Shown: piece after piece, positions 1-12,500 of the stretch | Layout of the letters: each line of letters begins with the position of its first letter | Numbering within the stretch: position 1 is the first letter of the stretch | NCBI GenBank assembly: GCA_018902385.1 | Contig: JABSSW010000009.1 | Location: 848,418-912,417 of the forward strand | Source of the DNA: Physcia stellaris | Taxonomy: Eukaryota; Ascomycota; Lecanoromycetes; Caliciales; Physciaceae | DNA: 64,000 bases | Reading direction: 5' to 3' | Program-made: the position numbers and the translations under genes | The notes under the pieces: generated by a model | Seen by the model: the letters and a program-made list of their open reading frames with translations, nothing else | What the model was told of the DNA's origin: nothing | Databases searched by the model: none

Positions 1-1
1 C

Positions 2-1591
2 GAACTGGACGAGGATCTTTTACTGGAGTTGGACGAAGTTGTCCGACAGAATCAAGTAGCATGTATGCCCTTTTCAAAAAGTGGCAGAGCAGAGGCAGAG
101 CTGTTCGACCGGTACCCTGAACTCATCGATATTGTCGAGCGAGGAAGACGCGCAAAGGTTGATTCGTTTCGCTTGCAGTCTCGTCTGAGAGATGAGGAGA
201 GCTACTATGCAAGTGCTGCCAAAGCTCGCCCGGTGACCAGAGATGGGAAAGAGGACACAAAGAGAGTTCAAAGCCTGAACTCCAAAACGTCGGACTATGA
301 TCCAGGCGCAACAGGAGCCTTAAAATCCCAGAGTTCCGTTGGGGACTTGATGTTCGAAATGGAAGAAGAAAATAATGAGACTTCTGCAGCTGTACCCAAG
401 GCAACCACGCCATCACGCGCTCCATCCCAGCTTCGGCCTTTCGGCAAGTCGCAAGCAGCTTCCCCAGCCCTGGCATATGCCGGGACTGGTCAATCACCAG
501 ACCTTGCCTCTTCTTTTGATACGTCGGTACATCCTGCACAAAGTAGCTCATGGATTTCACATGATCCACCTGAAAATCCTACTCCGAAATCTTCTGGGGG
601 CACTAAGTTCTGGGGCTCTTCTGTACTCGAATCATCAAAATTAGACATGAAGGAGATCATTGCTCAAGCATCCTCTCAGAAAGTGTCCGCATTGTCTTCA
701 GGCTTGACGAATAAATCTCACACCTCCAGCAGCGGTGGCACTAACAGCCATACGGCCAAGCTTTCGCAAAGAGAACGCAAAAGGCAGCAGCAGCAGCAGC
801 AATTACAACAAGACGTTAGCCCTTCTGTCATAGACGTACACGAACCATCAGAGCAAAGTCCGATATTGAAGCCCTCGCCATGGCGTCAAACATCCACAGG
901 CCAAAAGGTATCACTTCACGATGTTCTTAGCGCGGAGAGCAGCACCTCTGCAACTACTCCATCGGAGCAGGTGCACCGCAAAGCATCTAATCCGCCTCTA
1001 ACAATGAGACAAACAGTCCCAGGAAATGCTGCAGCCCTTCGACGATCCGCTAGTGGAGATCCCGCACATAGTACAACAGCTCGACCAACCCCGAGCACCT
1101 CCACTCCTAATGTAACAAACAAGCTCACTCCATCCAAAACTCCATCTGACATCAAGGGTACACCATCCCCAACGATCCGATCTGTCCGTCACGCGCCGCT
1201 CCCTGTCGAGCCTTCGCTCCAGCTTTCTATGTCAGATATACTCGTGCAGCAGCAAACAGAGAAAGATGTCATCAAGGAAGCAGTCTCCAAACGCAGTCTG
1301 CAAGAGATTCAAGAGGAGCAGGCCTTCCAAGAATGGTGGGACCAGGAGAGTAAGAAGGTGAGAGAGCAGGAGGAAGAGAACGCCCATGACAAATCCAGGC
1401 GTTCCTCTCGGGGGAGGAGTAGTAGCAGCAGAGGAAGGGGAAGGGGTAATATTAGGGGAAAGGGAAGAGGGTCTGGCAGTGGGAATGGAGTGGATAAGCC
1501 ACAAACAGGAGGCAGTAAGAGATCAGAAGCAACAAGTACTGACTCGCCTGGTGGCAGGATAAGTCGAAGTGGGAAGGGAGAGGCGAAATAA
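2..1591 (+). CDS. C-terminal part of a probable BTB-ankyrin-RCC1 (IBtk/Btb3-like) protein, 5' truncated by the window edge
   Basis: The frame is open from base 2, where the codons read ELDEDLLLELDEVV, to the TAA at 1589-1591. No initiator is needed inside the window, so this is the 3' end of a larger gene. The visible 530 residues start with a short conserved acidic/helical stretch (about residues 1-70), then a long Ser/Thr/Pro-rich disordered region with a Gln run near base 790. A conserved C-terminal helix follows (about 1280-1370, SLQEIQEEQAFQEWWDQES), then a basic Arg/Gly/Ser tail. A helix of this type before an RG-rich tail is, as I recall, typical of fungal relatives of IBtk and S. pombe Btb3, which carry ankyrin repeats, RCC1 repeats and BTB domains upstream and act as Cullin-3 adaptor-like proteins. 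Those domains lie outside the window, so the family call is inference; the coding call is firm. Confidence 0.6.
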   Translation, partial: ELDEDLLLELDEVVRQNQVACMPFSKSGRAEAELFDRYPELIDIVERGRRAKVDSFRLQSRLRDEESYYASAAKARPVTRDGKEDTKRVQSLNSKTSDYDPGATGALKSQSSVGDLMFEMEEENNETSAAVPKATTPSRAPSQLRPFGKSQAASPALAYAGTGQSPDLASSFDTSVHPAQSSSWISHDPPENPTPKSSGGTKFWGSSVLESSKLDMKEIIAQASSQKVSALSSGLTNKSHTSSSGGTNSHTAKLSQRERKRQQQQQQLQQDVSPSVIDVHEPSEQSPILKPSPWRQTSTGQKVSLHDVLSAESSTSATTPSEQVHRKASNPPLTMRQTVPGNAAALRRSASGDPAHSTTARPTPSTSTPNVTNKLTPSKTPSDIKGTPSPTIRSVRHAPLPVEPSLQLSMSDILVQQQTEKDVIKEAVSKRSLQEIQEEQAFQEWWDQESKKVREQEEENAHDKSRRSSRGRSSSSRGRGRGNIRGKGRGSGSGNGVDKPQTGGSKRSEATSTDSPGGRISRSGKGEAK

Positions 1592-1862
1592 TTCAACATT
1601 TGTAGTTATGACCTGGGAAAGCATTACCTACTTTGGAACTGTTTATATCTTCACTCGAAAGTGAACCAGTACCTGATTACTCTAATCACAAAGATGCTCA
1701 AGAAATCACTTTGCCGAGCATGGAAAGGAAAGTTCCACAAAAATTAAGGTACGTAATACTGAGGAAAACTCGAAACCTTGATTCGGCTAGATTGGCTGAC
1801 ATAATGCCAAGAGTGCAGATCGATCTTGAGAACCGAGGAAACATTTTCAAAGCCAGGGAGCG

Positions 1863-3038
1863 ATGAGTAGAAGATCCTTCTCTGCGGTACACCACTTGGG
1901 ACATGAAAATCCTCTGGTTAGCCTTACAGCTCTTTGATCACTACAATAACTTACCTTATACTTAGGGGATCCCCTCACGCAGACCTCCACCTCAAATCCC
2001 TAGGCGCGGTCTCCCACCCAAGCGCCGAATACCAAATGTCCAAAAAGTCGTTGCAGTCTCTTCTGCCAAAGGTGGAGTTGGCAAATCAACAATAGCAGGT
2101 CCATTGCCTATGCCACTTCTCCCACACCCATGATGTCTCATACCGCGCAGTCAACCTTGCTCTGCAGTTTGCGCGCAATGGCCTCCGAAGCGGGATATTG
2201 GATACGGACATCTTTGGTCCTTCAATCCCGACCATAATGGGCATGCTTGATGCTGGCGAGCCTCGACTCACTTCTCGTGAGTGTTGCATCGTATTCCTTG
2301 GCTTTATGGAGATTGATTCATGGCGGATGTACCAGAGAATCACCTCATACCTCTTTCGAACTATGGTGTCAAGACTATGTCAATGGGCTACCTTGTTCGG
2401 CAAGATGCTCCTGTCGCTTGGCGGGGGATGATGGTCGTGAAGGCTCTGCAACAATTACTACATGAAGTCGATTGGGGTGGGCTTGATATGCTCGTATTGG
2501 ATTTACCTCCCGGGACCGGCGATACGCAATTGACGATCGCGCAACAGGTGGAGCTAGACGGTGTGTATACACGTTGCCAGTAACTATGGATCGAGGAATG
2601 GTGCTCATGGCATGATTAGGAGTGGTTATTGTCTCGACCCCACAAGATGTCGCGCTCAAGGATACACTAAAGGGCATATCCATGTTTCAGAAGATGAACA
2701 TCAACGTGAGTTTATCACTGTCTAGGCTCCATCCTTCAGATAGCGCAGTTCCCTCTGACAAGCGACAGATTCTCGGCATGGTCCAAAACATGTCTACGTT
2801 CATCTGCCCGCAGTGTCACCATCAAACTAGTATTTTTGGTTCTACGGGCGCGAAGAAGGCTTGCGATGAACATGATCTGTACTTCTTAGGCGATGTCCCA
2901 CTCCACGAGAAGATATGCGATGATGCGGACAGGGGAAAGCCGACTGTGGTTGCAGAACCGGGGAGTAAGAACGCCGAGGCATTTGAAAACATTGCCAACA
3001 GAGTATTGAGAAGACTCGGGTCTGTGGGAACGTCATAG
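1863..3038 (+). CDS. IND1/NUBPL-type iron-sulfur P-loop ATPase (Mrp/NBP35 family)
   Basis: Six exons can be joined: 1863-1916, 1966-2098, 2151-2276, 2336-2560, 2620-2705 and 2769-3038, giving 297 aa with all phases consistent. The start [11 protein letters not shown] is Arg/Ser-rich, which fits a short mitochondrial presequence, and an in-frame stop lies just upstream. Seen motifs are the deviant Walker [11 protein letters not shown] (exon 2), the [10 protein letters not shown] switch (exon 3), the LPPGTGD motif (exon 4), [11 protein letters not shown] (exon 5) and the metal-binding pair CPQC (exon 6). In this family these define an ATPase that assembles or transfers [4Fe-4S] clusters; mitochondrial IND1/NUBPL serves respiratory complex I. 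The protein ends in RLGSVGTS. The exon 5/6 junction reads MNINILGMV where relatives usually have two more residues, so that splice site is the least certain. The presequence is what favours IND1 over cytosolic Nbp35/Cfd1. Confidence 0.88.
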
Positions 3039-3802
3039 GGGCCTTGGTTGATACGAGAAGATGCATATATGGGATAAAGGCTTATGAGGTATGTACATGC
3101 AAGTATGTATTCTCAAGTCCTCCGCACTACTCCATGTGGAGCTCGGTAGGCCACTTCAAATACATAATCTGTAGTACTCTACCAATGGCGCTTCTGGTTT
3201 TCAATCTCCGATGCAGTCTCTGTCATCATCTTTTGGATCGGTGATGAGAGATCTCGCTCTCCCGTTTCCTAGGCCAGGGGGTTATGATTTGATATCTGAC
3301 CGCATGACAGCCATTCGGAGGGGCCAGGGATTTTTGGGTCATACACCAATTGTCCAGGACCCAATAGACGATTGTCTATGATATCTGACAGAACATCTGT
3401 ATGCTTACATATTTTACTCATTATTTCAGTCAAATTTGCTATGAGGGGCATGAATATTTGTCTCGCATTGCCGTCGCTAGGATGTAGTATCACGTGTTTG
3501 CGTGATTCCTTCTTTGAAACACGCTGAGTGGCCGAAACGTTAGCGAATTTAAGCGCCATGCATCCAAACTGCATCCCTGCAGCTTGTCTCACATGGTTAG
3601 TGAACACTGGCCCTTTCAGATAGATTGCTCACTTCTGCATTGCCTGCTCCAACCACTCTTTACTCGTATCGTTACAGAATCCCTATTTGCTACATTTCAA
3701 CGGCTATATTCTGATCACAACGAGCACGGAACTGCACTTTGAACCAAGAACAAGTCCGAACAACCGCCGGACCATAGCAGCTCCCAGCTCTCTTCACTCA
3801 TC
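3039..3802. other. intergenic, no supported gene
   Basis: An open frame on the minus strand (3269-3607, 112 codons) has no recognisable motif and no clear codon bias. The last ~120 bases, ending in a C-rich stretch, are probably the 5' untranslated region of the gene that starts at 3803. Confidence 0.5.
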
Positions 3803-4770
3803 ATGCCTGGAGTTCGTAAGTACTTCCCAGTCCTCAAACCTCAGCCCATTCTGCTCACATGCTGTCTCTCCTCACGTTTCATGAGTCTAGTGAGCTTCTC
3901 CGCTGACAGCTATCTCCGTAGCACCCGACGCCCTCGCCCAGGTCAAACGCGGACTCAAAGGGCTTTTTGGCCGCAAAAAGAAAGCCCACGCCCAATCTCA
4001 AGCCGATCCGTCCTCTTCCCAGCAGCAGCATGTCCCCAGTCAAACTACCTCAGAGGCACAAAACCCCACAATCACGACGACTGCCCCGTCGCCGAGCCCG
4101 GGTCAGGGCGCTGAGGGGAAGAACAGGATTGGTATGTTTACATCTCCCACATTAGAGTACTCGCCCTAGGCAAAAGCGAGCGCTGAAGCGTTGCGAAGGG
4201 CTGGGTGCTCTATTTGGGAATAATTTGTAATGATAGTTGACTGATGAGAATCTACGAACAGATGACGGCTTCCCTCCCCCTCCGCCAGGTCCTCCACCTC
4301 ACAACAGCGACGGCGGGGCTTCTTCTCTCCCATCGCAAGCCCAGCAGATCTCCGAGCCAGCCTCTGTAGGCGAAGCAAAGAACATCGATCTCAATCCATC
4401 ATCTGCCTCTGCTCCGTCTACAACGACAGCTCCTACGACCACATCGACCGCCCCAGCTGACACACCCGCTACGACTATGAATGAGACCACCAACCCGTCT
4501 GCCACAAGCCGTACGGCCGCTCCTTCTGTGGCCCCGAAACCAACAGTGGATTCGAATGGCATGAGCGCTACTTCAGGCCCTTTAGATGATTCTATGGGCA
4601 TCGGGGCTTATGAGCCTGGCAAGACGAGCGTCGATGATGCAGATGGGAGCAAATTTTTACAGAAGGAGAGGGACTTAGAAAATGATATGCCGGTTGGGGA
4701 TGTGCAGGCAGGACAAGGAACAACTACTTCTCCTGAAGCCAGGAACGTGGGCACTGCTGCAAAAGTTTGA
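3803..4770 (+). CDS. Ser/Thr/Pro/Ala-rich low-complexity protein of unknown function
   Basis: Three exons, 3803-3815, 3922-4131 and 4262-4770, give a continuous 243-residue protein. The tiny first exon encodes MPGV and is joined through a split Pro codon to PDALAQVKRGLKGLFGRKKK. That gives a short amphipathic basic helix (residues about 6-26) that looks like a conserved anchor. The rest is disordered: a Gln/Ser-rich part, a proline run (PPPPPGPP, near 4270), an Ala/Thr/Ser-rich central region, and an acidic end with FLQKERDLENDMPVGD. Introns are 106 and 130 bases with GTAAGT and GTATGT donors. I know of similar N-termini in hypothetical proteins of filamentous ascomycetes but no function. The frame, splice sites and conserved N-terminus support a real gene. 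Confidence 0.7.
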
Positions 4771-5688
4771 CCGGCTCTGGGATATTGCCTGGATGCTCGC
4801 ATGCCTTGCGACAACAGCGTCGTTGTCCCTTCGCACAGGATGAACTGATCGGCTGACGCCGGGAGAAAGGAGACTTGATATTTTACGGAGCCTGGCAACG
4901 GGCGTCTACACTGTGCTTTTATTTGGTTTCATTGATTCGGACTTGTGATGGAGCAAGCCCCCTGTTTGTACTGGATACCCCTAGCAGCGAGCGTGTGCGC
5001 ACGAGATTGAGATGGTGTATCGAAGGGAACATTTGTCGAGCGATTAGTAGAAAGCAAACCCGATGTTTCAGCCCTGATATTGCGCATGCAAGAACAGTGC
5101 TTCAATGACGATATTCTTTCAATAGCAGGTAACATAGTTTCACATTGGACAGACTTGTGATCGCATCGTAGACTCTTGAAGCTTTCAATGGTCATCCCAA
5201 ACATTGTTCAAGCGTTTGAAGCCATGACCAGGTCCTTGATGAATTTGAAATTTCTGTATAGAGCTCAATGACTGATCTATTGTCAGTAGTATATCCTGAC
5301 GATATCCAAGCTAGACTCAACATAAAGTGTAATTCTTGAAGATATATGGCCTTTTGTAGGCCCGTCCGGAGGCTGCGGCGGTGGAAAGGGCCGACAGGGC
5401 AATACATTGTTCCGATACAAACTACGCAGAATCCAAATCCAACCTCCAAACCAAATATGATTCTTGATATCTTCGCCTCAATAATGCCCCAACATTGCTG
5501 TTCCAGATTTCCTCAAGGCAATACAACAAGAACCATGTCAGGCTTTGTGTTCAAGCTGAATCCGCTAAACCCGGAATCGTTAGCGTCTCAAATGATTTCC
5601 AAACAACATGAGGGCATTTTTATCAATTCTTGGGAGTCGAATCTTCCAACCCATACCCACCAATACTCATCTTGCCATCAAGACAAAG
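4771..5688. other. intergenic/5' region of the zinc-cluster gene
   Basis: No coding frame here is supported. Several short frames overlap on both strands without motifs. The last part runs in frame into the next gene (from 5608), but that stretch lacks conserved sequence and is treated as leader. Confidence 0.5.
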
Positions 5689-8487
5689 ATGGCATCACCA
5701 CCGGGGCATTCTTATCCTTCCCCAACCCAAGCACAGATAAGTGATGGCGCACATCCATTCTATGCGCCACACCAGCAACAACCGGCCCCGCAGGCCATCA
5801 TGGATCCTCAGCATCAGCCTCGAGAGCAGTCAATGCCATCGAACCAAGAGCCAGAAAGTTATCCATCACGAGCTGTGGCACCGCATCCTCACTCTTATAG
5901 TGAGAATCACGGTCATTCGGAGTATGCGATGCAGCAAATGCAACAGCAACCCCCTCAGCAACACCCTAACTTAGATGCGTCTGGTACCCCGGTGTCAAAG
6001 CGTCCAAAGACTACGAGAGCTTGTGATCAGTGTCGTGGGAAAAAGGTCAGTATCTTCTTTCTTTCTGAATCTCATTGATGTGGAAGTATTCCCACTACGC
6101 TAGAAGTATACGATGCTTTCCGATTGCAGAGTTTGCTTTACTCAAGGACTAATAATCAAAACGGGACCTTGCATTGAGTTTGTCACCCATTGCAAGGCGA
6201 TATTTTCATCAAATTCTCTGATCAATCAATTGAAGATGCTAATCTTTATAAAGACAAGGTGTGACCCGCTGGACGCTGACGGCACACAATGCACCAGCTG
6301 CCGAAAGAACAATCAAATGTGTGAATTCAGCCGCGAGCCGCAAAAGAGAGGACCAAGCAAAGGGTAAGTGCATCATGCCAATAGGGAGAGATATTAGATT
6401 GATCTTTTGCAGCTATATAAAGGAGCTCGCCGAACGCGTAGGGGCACTTGAGAGTGATAGAGTCCAAATTGCACAGAGTCCTAGCGCGCATTTTCCGGCA
6501 CTAAGCCCCGTAACCCAATCCCACGGGTTACCCATTAGCTATTCTGGTACTCCACCGCGCTACGGCTCTAACAAGCGAACTCATTCTATGTCCGAAGACC
6601 TTCAGAATTCACCCGCTCTACAAGCTCAACTTCAAGCTTCTGTTAATTTACCGACGAAACCTGGGCCAGGCCCATCGGTGCAAAGACCAATTACCACTGA
6701 GGGTGATCGTGTATCGTATCCTGTGGAAGAAATGGAGACCGCACTCAATGTGTAAGTCCGGCCCCCTGATACGCACTTTTGTTTCTACCCATCATTTCAT
6801 TTGGCCCTGTGAACCAGTCAAGGATACAAAAGTCATCAGGTCAATCTTGATGTGGTACTTTCAGAGACAGTGAAGTGGCGATCCACTAGTAGAATAAGCT
6901 GTCTCTGTCTCTGCATCTGTATTTTTATTGTTACTCTTGAAGATATCACTCGATGGAACTTTTTATCGCTAATACAAATATATAGGTACTATACCAAGAC
7001 TCACCCATTCCTGCCTTTCCTCCCTCATAGCAAGGACCGACTTCTTTCGGCCCTTGCTAAGGTATCGTCCCCTGTGCACGAAGCCTTCAATGCAGCACTT
7101 ATTTTATACGCATTTCCTGCAAGGTTTGGTACACTGCCATCTTCACGTAGCGAGAGCTTGAAAGACCCTTCATCGAGCTTGACACAGGCGGTCAAAGATC
7201 TTCTACATGATCATCATGCGACTCAGACGCAAACAGAGAAGTTGGTAGCACTTCAAGCAGTTTTGCTTATGATTTTCGCCGACGAAGTCCATCACCCTAG
7301 AGAGATTGGTAAGCTTGTCACCGTCGTTATCCCATACCCTGAAGTGTTGGCCAAAAAGGGAATTCAGAAGCTAAGCTTGCTTAGGGAATCGCGGATGGTA
7401 CGGTCAAGCATTTGTAGCTTCCACTTTCATGTTTCAAAACCTTCGCTCCGTCCGCAAGCATGGAGTCGGCCTCATGGATGATCTAGATGCCCACCATCTG
7501 CTTCTGCGTCGTGCGTTCTTGTCATTAGTGGCTATGGAGCGTTGGAACGCTGCTGGGACATCTGCGCAGACTATAATACCCGAGGATCTCACGTATCTAG
7601 TAGCAGCCGACAAAGTGCTTCTTGGCGATCTCGGATACAGCGCTCTCAGTAAGTACCTTTTTTCCATTTCGACTTTGGTGAGAGGACTTGAATGTCGCGG
7701 ATACGTATTCCACTCACAAAGACATCTTTCCCTCTTAGAAATATGGCGTAATGTTGTCATTGTCATGGATAGTCGATTTGTCCACGGAGAATCCATAGCT
7801 AATCTCTCGTAGATGCTTCTTTTGTCCTCGGTCACGTCACAGACATTGTTCAGGATCCAACTAATAGTCCTGACAACAAGCTTTGGAGAGCGACTTGCGC
7901 CGAGAAGGACCGTGTGGTCCAGTTCTTAGAGCTGGAGAAGGCCGCTAATAACGCGTTCTTACCGAGCTTCGTCGACCTCTACTTTCATCAACAAGTCCCT
8001 TCTAGGCTGACCGATCTTTGCCCGCCTACGCGTACTCTCAACAAGGCCATATCGATGTTGAGCCTGCTCGCCAAATCAGGTACCAGCTTTCCGCTAAATC
8101 ATCACCTGACAGCATTAGCTCTCATGGTAGGATTTACTAAGCTTTCGTGCCAAGGATCTATCACTGACAAATATTTAGATCCTTGACGAAGCCATTCGCA
8201 AGCGCGAAATTGGCATCGAAGCGCGACAAACGCTGGAGGGTGTCCATGACGGACTTGCCAGAGGGGTGATATCTGCGGGTGAGACGTGGACCCGCACGCT
8301 CTTGAGCTTTGTGGAGGAGTCGCTGTCTCGTCTTCCGGACGGCGGTACCACTGACCGCGCGGGCTTACAGAATCTAGCTGACGCAGCTGTTGGCGAGACT
8401 GAAGACGGGGTTACGGGTAGCCATAATTTGGCTCCAGAGGATCAAGTCATTGTGCGCACTGGATATCTGACGTATGTAATTCAGTAG
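5689..8487 (+). CDS. Zn(II)2Cys6 transcription factor, Rgt1-like (KRGPSKGY type)
   Basis: Seven exons were joined: 5689-6045, 6254-6363, 6413-6751, 6986-7308, 7376-7648, 7813-8126 and 8179-8487, about 674 aa. The N-terminus is Gln/Pro/His-rich and disordered. The binuclear cluster (residues about 112-142) is exact: C-x2-C-x6-C-x9-C-x2-C-x6-C. It is followed by KRGPSKGYIKELAERV, a linker shared with yeast Rgt1 and its filamentous relatives, which repress or tune hexose-transporter and other glucose-responsive genes. The middle region contains YYTKTHPFLPFLPHSKDRL and RRAFLSLVAMERWNAAGTS, typical of the regulatory domain. Introns 1 (208 b) and 3 (234 b) are long for this window and either could hide a small extra exon. 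The extreme 3' end (GTATGTAATTCAG then TAG) could instead be a splice donor. A target in glucose regulation is inference by family only. Confidence 0.8.
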
Positions 8488-9393
8488 ATATCATCTCGCG
8501 TCTGATGGCGTTGGCGGCGGAAGTAGTCATTATTGTTCAGAGAGGACCGGCTTTGGGGTCTGAGGTAGCGAGCTCCCATCTTCATGGCTTAGTGGGTAAT
8601 CAGGCTCTTAACCTCCTGACATTCTCATGAGAATGCTGGCTCTCTGACTAGTGAGAATAACTATTTTGTACGGATAGTGATCTCTATGGTTGACAATGCA
8701 ATCAGCCGAGAGCGTCATTGCCTGGATACCTTCCTGTCTTTTGTGGCTGTTGAGAGTAAGTAGGCATGCAATACGGAGTTGAAGTCGCAGGGTCGCATAT
8801 TGATAAGGCGACACCCATCATAAACCTTTTTTGGGCGTAGCTCCGGGAAGTCGGGACAGACTCCGACCGCTTGACATTCAACTTTCCAATCTCTATCGCC
8901 ACCATCGCTTTGTACGAGTACATGCGGATTCTGCCAACTGTTGACGATCTAAAAACCCAAACACGCAGGATCGTACGTATATGTTTCTGATCAAGCAATT
9001 TTGTATGTCCCTGATCAAATAATTTTGTTTGACCCAGCCTTCGATACAAGAAGTTTTCGATAATTCGGGATTATCTCTCGCCAGTATTCAAATAACGCAC
9101 CACAAGGGTGGCGATGCCTGAAGGCAAGGTATCGCTCGACTGATGCTCAGGCGATCCTGCTACTGTTGTGGTTAAGATTTCCCATAGCGAATGTCTCTTG
9201 AAGGCTTCTGCAGTTGCGTCGCTGCGGTTGAAGTGGCAAAATGCACGTTTGCCTTGTTTTTATTTTCGTCATGCAAGCTGGGGATACACAGCGATAGAAT
9301 TCCGTGCCCCTTCAGGGCTTAAGTTACCCATATAAGTATGCCCCCGGGTTTTCAAACTCCATAAGACAATCATCGTGGTTTTATACTCCAGCT
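8488..9393. other. intergenic between two zinc-cluster genes; TATA-like box near the 3' end
   Basis: No coding sequence is supported; a 115-codon minus frame (8702-9049) has no motif. TATAAGTA at 9331-9338 lies 56-63 bases upstream of the next ATG and is a plausible core promoter element. Confidence 0.45.
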
Positions 9394-11389
9394 ATGGTGG
9401 GAAGGCGCAGTGCTCATAAATGCGATGAATGTAGACGGCGCAAAATCAAAGTAAATCGCAGTTGAGCCCCCATGAAATGGTATATCTCTCTAACAGAAGA
9501 ACATCACAGTGCGACTCAGGTCAGCCATCCTGTTCTCAATGCAGACGCGCAAGCCTTGTATGTCCTGGTTATCGGGTGTTTTGGGACTTCAGGGATGCGC
9601 AAGGTCGACTTGTCCAGGAATCCAGAAATGGGGTCAGCGCCAGAGGAACGCAGTCTGGAGATGTCCCAGCTATTGCAAACAAGGTAATCTATCAGCAATC
9701 TACACGTCTTTTATCTAATTGTGAAGCTAAATAGCAGCCGAGCAATGTACAAGTAATGGTCATAGCATCAAGCAATGTACCTCACCCGTCACGACTCGCC
9801 GTTCATAGTGAGGCGCTGAACAAAGACGCCTTCATCAACATCCTTTCCGATCGGTTCTTTCTGCCCAGCAAAAGCTTTGAGCTTGACTCCCATAATACAC
9901 CCAATATATGCTCAGGATGGATGACATACGCGCTAGCTTTGGGTAACGGTAGGACGCTACTCTCAGAAATTCTTCTTGCCTTGTCAAGCGTAGTAGTCGC
10001 CGCAGATCTTCAAGATCCTTCAATTTCCGGAGATGGCCGTAGGAGATATCAGACAGCCATTAGTGGCATTAGCCGAGCTATCGAAGCCCACAATTCTGCC
10101 GCTAATGGCACCGTCATAAGCGAGTCGATGCTGATGACATGCTTGGCGTGTGCAAAATACGAGGTCAGTATTGCTACTCGGTGCGGTTCTTAGTGAAGGA
10201 CCATAATTGGCTCACTTGATTTCGATGGAAAACCGCCTATCCAGCTATGGTCAATCTCAGAACTGCGTCGAGTATCTTGCCTACCAAAGAAATTTTGATT
10301 AACCCTAATCTAGCTGCTTGCCAACAAATCTCTATCAAATATGGCTCGCCATATGAGCGGTCTCGGCGCCCTCTTCCAGCGACGTGGAGTCCAAGGTATC
10401 AATACCGTGGGCTTACGAGAGCTTTACTGTGAGTGTAGACCGACAGAGGTAAGTAATTTCCCAAACCTAAGCGAATCTGACCATCATTGACCTGGAGAAA
10501 GATCAGTATTTGCCTTACAGCTAGTCGTGACTCGGTCTTTAGCTTAGATGTCTGGAGGAATCCACCGTGGAAAGTCCAGTATTCTGCTGCCGCAGCGCCG
10601 TTGCAGCATTTACTCGATATTGCTTTCGGTCTACCTCCATTGCTAGAGAAGTGGAAGAACGCTAAGCTGAACAGCCTGCAGGCTGTGGCTTGTCAGAACC
10701 GACACCCAGATTCTCGGGACTCATTGTCTACTGCTGGCATGACAGATCTACTCCGCGATATGTTAAAAATTCATGACGATATGTATACATGGCACGATGC
10801 ATTCTGGAAGACTCATCAACATTCCTTGCAGATCGCCTTGCAATGCTCAACTTGGCAGAACCACTACTTTGATCCCGAAGAGGCGACGGAAGGAAAACTG
10901 TTTTCTACATCCTACGCGTTCTCGCACTTCCCTGTCGCCATGACATTAATCTATTATGACTGTATCCGTATCCAACTTTTCAAAAACGCTGACGAGATAT
11001 GCACCGAATTAGTAGCAAGATCGGAGAACTCCACAAATTCTGGCTCAATGGGCTCTCAAAATCAGTACATTGCAACGCTTGATTTCCTGCGGGGCGAAGA
11101 ACTCATCACTTCCATCAATCGGGTTTTGCAATGTGCTGAGTACTTTCTGGACAAGGATAAGAGATTGGTTGGGCCCACGAGTTATATGTTCGCCTTTCAT
11201 GTTTCCTTCAGCGCGCTTTGCCGACTCAGCAAAATCAATCCTAGAGGTACCTATCGAAGACAAATTAGATGGTGCCGGCTTATCTCAGCGAAATATGAAG
11301 AAGCTCGACTAGCGTCGCTGACATCGTTGGACATTGGGAAACTGATCAGTAATGTCATTGAGATGTTTGCTTTCGGCAATCCTGGCTGA
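9394..11389 (+). CDS. Zn(II)2Cys6 transcription factor with Fungal_trans_2-like regulatory domain
   Basis: Five exons, 9394-9450, 9510-9683, 9735-10163, 10314-10448 and 10502-11389, join in phase to 560 aa. The protein opens MVGRRSAHKCDECRRRKIKC. The cluster at residues 10-37 is C-x2-C-x6-C-x6-C-x2-C-x6-C, followed at once by PGYR, the layout of the DUF3468/Fungal_trans_2 group rather than the Gal4/Rgt1 group. Later segments fit that group: ACAKYE at the end of exon 3, HMSGLGALFQRRG in exon 4, and PLQHLLDIAFGLPPLLEKW in exon 5. Exon 5 uses an AAAG acceptor at 10501, chosen because the better-looking acceptors give stops. The gene sits between another regulator and a broken carotenoid oxygenase on the same strand, so a former local pathway role is possible but unproven. 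Confidence 0.82.
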
Positions 11390-12500
11390 GGAGCAGCCTT
11401 AATGTGACCATTGGGATGTATATCGGCCAGAGGGTTAGAAGGTCCAAAAACCATCAACTCAGTGGGTTATGCTTAATTGACCTCCAAATTTCAGTTGACA
11501 CCAAGCGGTGAAATACTATTTAAGCACCGGCTATCAGACTATCGTTCACTCGAGTTGGCATCGAAAAAGCACTAAAGGAAGTCTATCTAATTCATAAATT
11601 CTCGCCATACCTCATCTCACAGAGGGGTACGCGATATTTTGGTGAGGTTCACAACGAGACAACTCAATTAGGAATTTTTCCTAGATAGTACAGTTGCAAT
11701 ATGCTGGGATATAGTGTGATACAACTTGCGAATCTGAAAATGATCAAAGTTCTTCAGTCTATCACCACCACCACCGCCATATCAGACCTAACGGCCTTCG
11801 AAGCGATTTGGCCTTCCGAGTTGAGGCCAATCGTGTCCATCCATTATAGGCTGCAGAAAATGCCCATCAGTCGCCACGCAGGTCTATAGAAACCGAGTAG
11901 TGGATCCTCAGCTTTCCTTGCCACTGCATCACCGAAGAAGCTGGACAGGCTCTCTGCGATGCCGCCTTGTTGACGCGCAGGATTTAGTACGATTTCGGCA
12001 TCCTCCACTTGATACATCGAGTATCACAGCATCAGATGCGCCTTTGCGACCTTTCATAGGGCAAACAGAGGCTTGTGTAATGTCTCATCCATGTGCTTCG
12101 GCAAACCTCGGCATCATAGTCTGTGGGACTTATAGTGTTCGGATCACAAGAAAGTCGAAGAAGGTCAAGCAGATGAGCCTGCAAGCGAGGGGCTGTTCGA
12201 AGTCAAGGCCCAAAAGTGCACTTCGTGCCTCTTGGAGGCTCAAACGCCATCGATGAGCTAGATATGCAACTTACGCAAAATGAACCAAATCGGGTTAGTG
12301 GGCTCTAGCCAGCGGCGTTGTCTCGTCTCAGCTCATGGTACCTTCTCCATCCTTGTTCGCTTTGTTTAATTACTGGTCGATCAATTCTAGTCAAGTACAG
12401 ATAAGATGCTTGGATTCCCAGAGCCAGAGCAATGCTCTGATCCTCAGGAAAAAGACTTATTCAAGAACAGTGCTTACCGCGTGTCCATCAACAGACCACA
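11390..12500. other. intergenic, no supported gene
   Basis: Short overlapping frames (for example 11701-11889 and 11900-12256) carry no recognisable motif. The minus strand between 12250 and 11800 also has broken frames only. It may hold decayed coding sequence but nothing can be assigned. Confidence 0.45.

Noticed and set aside
3269-3607. 112-codon minus frame
   Set aside because: No motif; lies between two plus-strand genes in probable untranslated sequence.
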